A stretch of 19,868 nucleotides of DNA from an uncultured Eubacteriales bacterium. Lineage in GTDB: Bacteria; Bacillota; Clostridia; Oscillospirales; Acutalibacteraceae. How positions within the stretch are numbered: position 1 is the stretch's first letter; each line of letters opens with the position of its first letter. The notes under the pieces are model-generated. The model had not been told where the DNA came from, ran no database searches, and was given only the letters and a program-made list of their open reading frames with translations. This document shows, in pieces, positions 7,922 through 15,700 of this stretch. The translations under genes were made by a program, and so were the position numbers. The stretch is from positions 1-19,868 of the forward strand of contig ONFW01000078.1 in NCBI GenBank assembly GCA_900317215.1. The letters run 5' to 3'.

Positions 7922-8794
7922 TTACAGAACATCGGGAAGCCGCTTTCTGAGACGGTTATAATTGAAAATACCCAGTGCGATCACAAGAACAAACTCGCAA
8001 AGGAAAATAAGATTCTCATATTCAGGGTGATAATTCCCCTCAAAGAACCACTGGTCGTAGATAAGTGCCTTGCGGTAGCCGTTGCTGAAATAGGTCATCG
8101 GGTTAAAAAGGAGCGCCTTGCGGATAAATCTGTCGTTAACGCTGTAGGAATCGAAGCAGACTCCGGAAAGCCAGAAAAGACCCGACATTATGGTAGTGAT
8201 AAAGCTCTCCAGATCCTTGCTGAAAGCGCACATCGGTGCAAGAGACCATGTCAGCGCCCAGAAAAACAGGAACATAAGCACGGAATAGCCGATGATCTGA
8301 AGGTGATAGACCGTAGGTGTAAAGCCTGAACAGAGAAGATAAATATAAGCGCAGGCAAAGAGAAAGATATGCACATAGAACTTGGACATCGTTGTATATG
8401 TAGTGATAGTTGAAACCGGAAAGGATATCTTGTTTACAAACTGACGGTTATCCCTTATACACTTGGAACCGCGGGATACGCAGTCGCTCATAAAACACCA
8501 CGGGCAGAAGCCGACCATTGCAAAAACGAAAAATGGCACATCGCCGTATACCGGACTTCTGTTCATAGCTATAGTAAATGCGAACCAATAAACGAAAAGC
8601 TGAAAAAGAGGCTTCATTACAGCCCAGAACGGACCTATTACAGCTCCCTTGTAGGTCTTGATAAGATCGTTCCTCGCAAGCAGGAATATCTGCTTTCCAA
8701 AGCCCTTATGCTCTCTCGGTATCTGCAGCAGACCAGCCTTTATCCTGCGAAACAGCCCTTCCTTATTGCCGTTGCTGTACATCTCGTAGTTCAT
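7922..8794 (-). CDS. ABC-2 type polysaccharide/teichoic acid exporter permease (TagG/Wzm-like)
   Basis: This 290-residue permease has the family hallmark just before the first membrane segment: an amphipathic stretch with LARNDLIKTYKGAVIGPFW (39-57). About six transmembrane segments follow (near 58-76, 86-104, 138-156, 166-186, 197-215 and 261-277), with NPMTYF (231-236) in the usual late position. In the family, this subunit dimerises and pairs with an ATPase (TagH or Wzt) to move a lipid-linked polymer across the membrane. No ATPase gene is adjacent, which is unusual because the two normally sit side by side. The start overlaps the stop of the upstream GT2 gene in an ATGA arrangement (8791-8794), with AGGAGG 7 nt upstream, so translation is coupled. 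Confidence 0.93.
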   Translation of the reverse strand: MNYEMYSNGNKEGLFRRIKAGLLQIPREHKGFGKQIFLLARNDLIKTYKGAVIGPFWAVMKPLFQLFVYWFAFTIAMNRSPVYGDVPFFVFAMVGFCPWCFMSDCVSRGSKCIRDNRQFVNKISFPVSTITTYTTMSKFYVHIFLFACAYIYLLCSGFTPTVYHLQIIGYSVLMFLFFWALTWSLAPMCAFSKDLESFITTIMSGLFWLSGVCFDSYSVNDRFIRKALLFNPMTYFSNGYRKALIYDQWFFEGNYHPEYENLIFLCEFVLVIALGIFNYNRLRKRLPDVL

Positions 8795-9921
8795 TTGCCC
8801 GCCTCCTCTGTTCTGAACACCTCATGCTCTGACACGCATTTTTTTACACTTTCTATCTTCTGCAGGGCGGTCACACCCTCTTCATTTTCTTTTTTCTTAA
8901 GCCCGTGCTTCCAGAACGGGAGCTGCACAAGCCCTGCCGCAGTTCCTATCCCGTATGAAACATGGAGCAAAAAGAATACAGCAGGCAAAAGCAGCATTGA
9001 TGCATGTTTTTTTTCGGCACCGGCAAACGCGGCAGCCGACATCATTATATCCGCAAGAAAATATGTTCCGAAAACAAGAATAAACGGATAGATCATCCAG
9101 ATGTTGCCCGTAATAAATGCGCTCACAAATAAAACAAGCGAGCACAGAAGCAGCAGCACAAAGAAAAAGGGTATAAAATGGAATGATGATATGCATTGAT
9201 AGCAAACGCCCATTGTAAGACCTATCCATTTGCCGTTAGCATACTTCTGCCTGAGCATTGAAGAAAGATTTGCTCTTACATACTGATAGGATATGATATC
9301 GCTGCCCTGGCATATCCTGTAGCCTGCCGCTCTTATGCGGTAATGAAGCTCGTTGTCCTCAGTTCTGCCCAGATTTTCATTAAAGCCGCCTGTTTTTTCA
9401 AACACCTCACGGCGATATGCTCCGTGGAATACAGAGCTTACATATTTCTTCTCACCGCTCTTTCTCCTGTAGCCTGCAGGAGAGCTTCCGAACATGGAGC
9501 TTTCGGCAAGATAGAGCATTTGCTTCATCGGAGACTGATCCTCAGCCTTGTTGGGTCTTGCTCCTCCGCATACGTTCTCTCCGCTCTCTATCAAAGCGAC
9601 ATTCTGCTCAATAAAATCCTCAGGTATCTCTGAATGGGCGTCGAGTCTTATGATTATTTCGCAGGAGGCGTTCTTTATTGCTGTGTTCCAGCCCGCAGCC
9701 TGATTTTTCGCGGGATTGTCAAGCACCAGGATATCATGATAATTTCCTCTTTCCTCTGTGCAAAAGCCTTCAAATAAAGCTTTTGTGCAGTCCTCGGAGG
9801 AGCTGTCTACAAAAACAAGCTCTGTCATGGCTTTTGGAAAGGTCTGGCTTTTTATCTGTTCAAACAGAGAGGGAAGATATTTTTCTTCATTATAAGCAAT
9901 GATACAAAGTGAAACTGTCAT
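8791..9921 (-). CDS. Membrane-tethered GT2 family glycosyltransferase (ExoA-like)
   Basis: The first gene of the cluster encodes 376 residues. The N-terminal GT-A domain shows SLCIIAYNEE (4-13), FVDSSSEDCT (37-46), the donor-site LDAHSE (93-98), a GGFNE acceptor-side motif (178-182) and TEDNELHYRIR (187-197). The domain is followed by three hydrophobic segments (about 249-269, 272-296 and 308-332) and a charged tail. This arrangement matches membrane-bound polysaccharide glycosyltransferases that use lipid-linked acceptors; the sugar is unknown. The ATG at 9921 has an AGGAG site 9 nt upstream and sits about 27 nt after the start site predicted from a perfect consensus promoter. The stop overlaps the permease start by 4 nt. 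Confidence 0.9.
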   Translation of the reverse strand: MTVSLCIIAYNEEKYLPSLFEQIKSQTFPKAMTELVFVDSSSEDCTKALFEGFCTEERGNYHDILVLDNPAKNQAAGWNTAIKNASCEIIIRLDAHSEIPEDFIEQNVALIESGENVCGGARPNKAEDQSPMKQMLYLAESSMFGSSPAGYRRKSGEKKYVSSVFHGAYRREVFEKTGGFNENLGRTEDNELHYRIRAAGYRICQGSDIISYQYVRANLSSMLRQKYANGKWIGLTMGVCYQCISSFHFIPFFFVLLLLCSLVLFVSAFITGNIWMIYPFILVFGTYFLADIMMSAAAFAGAEKKHASMLLLPAVFFLLHVSYGIGTAAGLVQLPFWKHGLKKKENEEGVTALQKIESVKKCVSEHEVFRTEEAGK

Positions 9922-9954
9922 CAGCTTGCACTCCTATACATTTTATTAAGTTTA

Positions 9955-9983
9955 ATTATAGATTTTTATTCCTTTTTTGTCAA
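9955..9983 (-). promoter_or_regulatory. Perfect-consensus sigma-A promoter of the surface-polymer cluster
   Basis: On the minus strand TTGACA (9978-9983) and TATAAT (9955-9960) both match the consensus at six of six positions, with a 17-nt A-rich spacer. Transcription should start near 9948, giving a leader of about 27 nt before the GT2 ATG. Exact matches of this kind are uncommon for chromosomal promoters and predict strong constitutive expression unless something represses it. Confidence 0.88.
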
Positions 9984-10019
9984 TGCATAGGTCTTATTTT
10001 CGGAATAACCGCAACATTG

Positions 10020-10036
10020 TATCTTGTTTTAAGATA
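10020..10036. other. AT-rich inverted repeat upstream of the cluster promoter
   Basis: TATCTT and AAGATA form perfect 6-bp arms around a 5-nt centre, 37 nt upstream of the -35 box. It could be a binding site for a regulator or a weak RNA hairpin. It is too short and AT-rich to be sure. Confidence 0.25.
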
Positions 10037-10056
10037 ATTATTGTAGACTTTTGGGT

Positions 10057-10086
10057 AAGGAAAAGACCCGCCGACTGTAAGCCGGC
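10057..10086 (-). terminator. Intrinsic terminator after the zinc-ribbon gene
   Basis: On the minus strand a GCCGGCT / AGTCGGC stem (10070-10086, with one G-U pair and a 3-nt loop) is followed by GGG and a short T-rich run. It lies about 24 nt after the stop codon at 10110 and separates this unit from the surface-polymer promoter. Confidence 0.7.
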
Positions 10087-10109
10087 AGGCCTGTGGATCA
10101 TATAAACTG

Positions 10110-10430
10110 TTATCCGATAGAAAACTGTGTCCCGCACTCGCAGCAGCCGATATGCACGGCTTCCGAGCCTGACAGCAGCTCAGAGGCAGAACCGATCAGC
10201 TTATCCGGGGAGCTGTTTTTGCAATCGGGACAGGATATTTTTTTCCCTTTATAAAAGGCTTCGTCATTTGAAAGCAGAAAACCGCCGCTCGTTTTCCGGT
10301 ATGAAAAAACAGTTTCCGCCGTTGCCGTGTCGCAATCCTCACCGTTTTCCTCGAGCGTTGCTCCGGCCTCCTCAGCCGAGGCACATTCACGCAGACTGAG
10401 GCTCAGCTCACAGATATCTCTGAGTATCAT
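10110..10430 (-). CDS. Small hypothetical protein with a C-terminal zinc-ribbon motif
   Basis: A 106-residue protein of unknown function. The first half is acidic and without recognisable motif. The second half contains CPDC (67-70) and, 25 residues later, CCEC (96-99), giving two CxxC knuckles (Cys67/Cys70 and Cys96/Cys99) spaced as in a zinc ribbon. Between them lies KLIGSASELLSGSEAVHIG. There is no signal peptide or membrane segment, so it should be cytosolic. The ATG at 10430 has an AAGGAG site that overlaps the stop codon of the upstream flavin reductase-like gene (gap 10 nt), so the two are probably translated together. A terminator follows. The reading frame is trusted because of the ribosome binding site, operon spacing and paired cysteines, not because I recognise the family. 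Confidence 0.7.
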   Translation of the reverse strand: MILRDICELSLSLRECASAEEAGATLEENGEDCDTATAETVFSYRKTSGGFLLSNDEAFYKGKKISCPDCKNSSPDKLIGSASELLSGSEAVHIGCCECGTQFSIG

Positions 10431-10440
10431 TTTCTTCTCC

Positions 10441-11007
10441 TTATTTCAGCGCAAGACCGTCCTTGAACGCTGTGCCTGCTCTCTCGCCTACTACCCTGTA
10501 TGCATGTGCTGCAGAATCGAAAACGAGGGGTTCAAGCTTGCCGATATCTATATTGCCGTCATCATCAAGCACATAGTCCTCTGCCGAGAGATTGACCACC
10601 TCGCCTACCACACGAAGCTCACCTAATTCCTCTCTCATCGAAACTACCCTGCACTCTATAGTGAGCGGATAATCCGATATCACAGGTGCATCAACAAATT
10701 CACTTTTCACGGCATGAAGACCCGCCTTTGCAAGCTTATCCTTCTCATTTTTTGCAGATACAAGCCCTACGTAATCAGATTCCTTAAGATGCTTTCTGTC
10801 GGCAAAGCTTACGGTAAAGGCTTTTGTTCTCTTGATATTATCAGAAGTCGCATGGGACATACCCAGATTCAGGGCAATATGCTTTCCTCCGCACTGCCCT
10901 CCCCATGCCGCATTCATTGCGTCCGCTGTGCCGTCCTCGTTATAGGTTGCGATTATCAGAACAGGCAGCGGAGTTATCACAGCCTTTGCGCCGAAATTCT
11001 TTTTCAT
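10441..11007 (-). CDS. Flavin reductase-like protein, FMN-binding split barrel
   Basis: This 188-residue protein has the look of the flavin reductase-like (DIM6/NTAB) family, which binds FMN in a dimeric split barrel and reduces flavin or small substrates with NAD(P)H. Family-like segments are PLPVLIIATYNEDGTADAMNAAW near the N-terminus, SHATSDNIKRTKAFTVSF (a typical substrate/flavin loop plus strand), DYVGLVSAKNEKDKL and the later ECRVVSMREELGELRVVGEVV. The substrate is unknown. A GTG three codons upstream (11014-11016) would start inside the ribosome binding site itself, so the ATG at 11007, 8 nt after AAGGAG, is the better start. It is followed after 10 nt by the zinc-ribbon gene. I see no convincing promoter in the 107 nt upstream, so read-through from the large Ig-like gene past its hairpin is possible. 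Confidence 0.88.
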   Translation of the reverse strand: MKKNFGAKAVITPLPVLIIATYNEDGTADAMNAAWGGQCGGKHIALNLGMSHATSDNIKRTKAFTVSFADRKHLKESDYVGLVSAKNEKDKLAKAGLHAVKSEFVDAPVISDYPLTIECRVVSMREELGELRVVGEVVNLSAEDYVLDDDGNIDIGKLEPLVFDSAAHAYRVVGERAGTAFKDGLALK

Positions 11008-11021
11008 TACTGACACTCCTT
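11008..11021 (-). promoter_or_regulatory. Ribosome binding site that decides the flavin reductase start
   Basis: AAGGAG at 11016-11021 lies 8 nt before the ATG at 11005-11007. Its last G is the first base of the alternative GTG codon, which cannot serve as start with this site. Confidence 0.75.
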
Positions 11022-11053
11022 ATCTTCTGTGTAAAGTTGTTGACTTTTCAAGC

Positions 11054-11094
11054 GTAAAATCGGGACTGCCGCACCCGATGAGTATGGCAGTCCC
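11054..11094 (-). terminator. Hairpin terminator after the giant Ig-like gene
   Basis: GGGACTGCC (11062-11070) and GGCAGTCCC (11086-11094) form a perfect 9-bp stem around a 15-nt loop, 20 nt after the stop codon at 11115. On the minus strand it is followed by GATTTTAC, a short T-run, so termination may be partial and allow some transcription into the flavin reductase gene. Confidence 0.65.
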
Positions 11095-11114
11095 TTACCG
11101 TTCATAAAACGGAT

Positions 11115-12776
11115 TTATTTGGTTACTGTAAGTGAGAACTTCTTTATCACTATCTTACCAGCAGCATCCTTCACCTTGACCTTGACGGTATAGGTGCCTG
11201 CTGTCTTGATGCTGAAAGTGATATTCTTGGTTGCCGCATAATTCTGAAGAGTTACCATCTTTGTCGTTCCTGCTTTTACATAACCGACATAGTAGGTGTA
11301 ACAGCCATCTCCGCCGCTTGCTGCCAGAGTTACGGTGACAGGCTTCTTGATCTTTACAGAGGTCGCCGAGATCGAGGAATTGTTGACAAGCTTATCTACT
11401 GCCTTGAAGCTGAGCGTCTTTTCAACAACTGTTCCGTTTACATCCTTGACCTTTACAAGAACTTCATAATTGCCTGCTTTCTTGGGTGATACATAAACCT
11501 TTGCTGTCGGGCTGAAGCTCTGAACTGTGATCCATTCCGATGTACCCTCCGCCCTGTATGAAACATCATAAGCATAGGGTGCTCCGCCGCCGGAAGCCTT
11601 GCAGGTAACAACTGCTCTTCCTCCCACAATTATCTTTGTGCTGAGGAGCTTTGAATTGTTGGAAAGCTTCTTGAGAACTCTTACAGAAAATTCCGTTGAA
11701 GTAGTAGTGCCTCTCGAATCCTTTACCTTTACACGCACATTATATGTACCTGATGAGGCAGCAATAACAGAAGCAGAATTGCTGTAGCTAAAGCCCTTAA
11801 CAGTTGTCCACTTTGTTGAGTTGGACTTCTTGGTATAGAAGGCGTATCTGAAGTTGCCGTCGCCGCCCTTTGCAAAAGCGGACACGTTAAAGCTGTCGCC
11901 GACTGTTACCTGATCGGTATTTGATGAAGCTGTAAGGGTGATCTTCTCATAAGCAACAACATCAATGTACTTGTAGCTTTCCTTGCCTCTTGAATCTTTT
12001 GCAATTACCTCAATGGTGTAATAACCAGCCGCAGTCGGAGTAAAGGTGATCTTTGAATTGCTGCTGAACGACTGCAAGGTAGTGGCAGTGTTGTTCTTTG
12101 ATGCAATATAGCTCACCTTGTAGGTGTAAGGAGCAGTGCCTCCGCTAGCAGAGCAGGTCACGGAGATCTTTCCGCCTAAGGTGACCTTCACAGGAGACGC
12201 CTTTGAGGTATTCTTCAAGGGCTTCAAAACTGTAAGGGTGAGAGTCTTTACAGCAAGGGTATCGCTGCTGTCCAGAGCCTTCACCTTGATATTATAGGTT
12301 CCTGCACGCTGAGGTGTAAAGTTGATAACCTTGTTGTAGCCGTACTCCTGCAGAGTAGTCCACTTTGAAGAGGTAGAGAGCTTATACGCCACGTTGAAGC
12401 GGGTATTGCCTGAGCCGCCCTCAGATTTGCAGATTATTGACGTGCTTTCATTATTGGAGATCGTATTATTTTTAAGGATCGAATTGTTTTTAAGAGCCTT
12501 GCCGACCACAAGGATCATATCCTTGTTTGCTACATTGCCCTTGCCGTCCTTGATCTTTGCTCTTACGATATAGTTTCCTTCCTTAGAAGGCTTGAAGGAG
12601 GCCTTTGTATTTTTGCTGTAGGCTGCACCTGTGCTCCATGAGGAAGCGCCGACCAGCTTATAATCAACACCGTACTGATAAGGAGTCTTGCCGTTTGCTG
12701 CCTCAAATCTGACAGTTGCTTTTTCTCCTTCTCTGATCGTCTGCTCTGCAAGAGTTGACATATTGGAGAAGGAAGC
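11115..12776 (-). repeat. Six divergent repeats of about 90 codons at the 3' end of the Ig-like gene
   Basis: Residues about 1204-1301, 1302-1393, 1394-1482, 1483-1577, 1578-1669 and 1670-1757 align with each other over their whole length. Most boundaries carry a KxLxN(N)S-type link (KALKNNS, KPLKNTS, KKLSNNS, DKLVNNS). The repeats are alike in protein but have clearly diverged, so they are old duplications, unlike the near-identical 42-bp array at the left edge. Confidence 0.8.
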
Positions 12777-15700
12777 CTCGCTGACAGTCAATTCACACTT
12801 AGCTGTTCTGTCGCCGGAGGTAGCAGTGATAGTAGCAGTGCCTTTTGAGACTGCAATAACAACACCGTCCTCTGTGACCTTTGCAACAGACATGTTTGAA
12901 GAATTCCATACTACGCCGCCTGCTGCGTTTGCCGGCGTTGTTGTGACTTTGAGCTCTGCGCTCTCGCCGACCTTCAGACTGAGTGTCTTTGAGCTGAACG
13001 AAATTGATGACGCCTTGGGAAGTATTGTATAGCTCAGTGTATGGGTCCCTGTGTATTCACCCTTAAGAGCTATCTTTACAGTGTAATTGCCAGCCTTTTT
13101 GCTGAGGCTGTTTGAGTAAGAGACTGTGTAATCATTGTTGGCACTCAGTGTTTTGTCGCCGTATTTTACAGAAACGTCAGGCTTCTGAGCCAAGCCGTTC
13201 TCCACGAATACGGTCTTGTTAGCCGTAAATTCAAGACACTCCGCAGGAGTTCTTTCAAGTGCGGGAACGTAGTCGCGCTTTTCAGTTGCGCCGCAGCTTC
13301 TGCAGGTGTAAACGGTATAACCGTCTGCAGCATATGTGGGAGCTACCGTCTGTGATGCATAGTAGTTATGATCCTTGAGCGGAAGCACTGAGTCAAAGTT
13401 TGCGTTGCAGGTGTTGCAGTGTACTCTTGCAAGACCCTCTCTGGTGCAGGTAGACTCGGTTACAACAGTCATATTGCAGTCTTCATGGTTGCAATAGATA
13501 TTGAAATTGGCAACAAAGGAGCCGGTATAATTGCCTGTGCCTCTGACTGAGGCTGTTGCCTTGCCCGGAACTGAATTGCCTGAGTAGGTCACGACATAAT
13601 CCTTGCCCTCTACGAGCCTGTAGCCCTCGTGAACTATCTTTAATTCAGGCTTAACGCCGCCGGACGATTTTTTAGCTGAGGTAAGCTCCTGATCGGAGAT
13701 AGTCGCGCAGGTAACATCTCCTGCGTTGATATCCTTGGCAACTATGGTGAAGCGGCCTGTGTAGGTTCCTGAATAGCTGCCCATACCCGTAACTACAACT
13801 GTGGCTGTATCGCCGACCTTATAGTTGTTGGAATATGTGATACTGTAGTCCTTGCCCTCCTTAAGTATATGACGGACGCTTTCATTGCCCGCATATACCA
13901 CTACCTCGGGACGGTATTCCTGAGCCTTGGGGGAATAGTATACATTGCTGAGCTTTATTGTAGCCTTGTCCATGGAATACCTGACATTGATGATGCACGA
14001 ATCGGTCTTTGAGCCTGATTTTACCGTGATCTTGGCTGTACCGACAATTCTTCCTGTAACTACGCCGTTTTCGTCAACAGTTGCGACCGCCTCATTGTCA
14101 GAAGTCCATTTAAGGGCAACGTCACTTATCTGCTTGTCGTTCTCGTTGAAAACATTGGCGTTGAGAGTGTATTTGCCTGTCATTTCATTATCCAGGTTAA
14201 TGTCAGCATAAGGCAGAGTTGTCGTTGAGGTCTTTGTTACGTTTCTGATAACGACGCTTGAGGTCGTGAATGAAGTAACATTGAGCTTGAGCGAATAACC
14301 CGATTCGCTTATCATTGTTATCATTGCCGAGCCGTTGCCGACCGCCTTGAGATTGCCCTGATTATCGATAGTGAATGCCTTCTTGTTATCGGATTCCCAG
14401 CGAGCCACCTTATCATCATGGTCATACGGCTTGTTGGAATCGATAGTAAGGTCTGCGCCGAGCTGCATTTTTGTGCCGACATTCATATTCTTGTGGAAGT
14501 TTGTGCTGTTGTCTTCCTTATTGAAGATAGTGCCTCTTGTAGCTCTTTTGAGCACCTGGAGCTTAAAGGTCTTCTTGACTGAGGGGATAGCCTTCGATGA
14601 AGCGGAGACAGTAACTGTACCCTTAGCAAAGCCTCTGAGCTTGAGCTCAGTGGATGTTGAATCAACAACATCAACATAATCGCTGTTGTTTTCACCGTTG
14701 CCGATGACCTTCCATACGATCGTATCGTCAGGGGAAGCACCGTCTGAAGAAAGGAGAGAGCCGTTTATTACGATCATATTCTGGTCATATACCGACACCG
14801 TATCGCCCTCGCCGATGTTGATGATCTTGCCGTCCTTCTCATATGTGAGCTTTACAGTTGAGGATACTATCTTTTCCTCTACGTTACAGGTGATGTTTGC
14901 CTCAACGCCTGAGTTCTTGGCTCTTGCTGTAATTGTTACAACGCCCTTTGAAACACCTGTGACAACTGCGCTCTGCTCATTTGTATAAGCACCCTTGACA
15001 ACCGACTTAACTGTTGCGATCTTGGGGTTGGAGGATTTCCATACTATTTCCTCATCTGCAGTGGCAGGATACATTACAGCCTTTATTGTTTCACTGTTGC
15101 CCACTCTCGTGGTGAGAGTCTTTACATTATAGGAAATAGATGAAGCCTTAGTGATAACTCTTATATTAGCCTCGGCAAATACGTTGTCGTTTTCACCGGT
15201 AACAGTGATCGTTGCATCTCCCTTGCCTACCGCCTTGATAAGTCCCTTATCGTCTACTGTGATAACGCTCGGATTGCTGGACTTCCACTTGAACTCATCT
15301 GTTGCGCCGGATTCATAGCCTGAGCCGGTATAAGTGGGAGTAGCCTCATATTTGAGCTGAACTGTCTTGTTCAGCTCCATTGCGGAAGGAGCATTGGTTA
15401 TCTTGAGAGCCTTTGCAGGGTTCTCCTTAACGATTACAACATGGATATACTTAGGAATATTCTTGTAACGCTCTATGGTCACGTCTTCATATTTCTGTGT
15501 TTCCTCATTATATCTCGAGTATACCTTGGGTCCGTAGTTTGCGTTTCTCGGAGTAGTCTCCGTCTTCTTGCACTTTGCAATAATGGTCACGGTTCCGTTG
15601 GTTTTGGGAGTGAACAGACCGTCGGCGTTGATCTCCGCCTTTTTAGTTGCTGTTGCTGTCTCTCCGCTCTTATTCTCATAGCTGCCTTCAACGACCTTCC

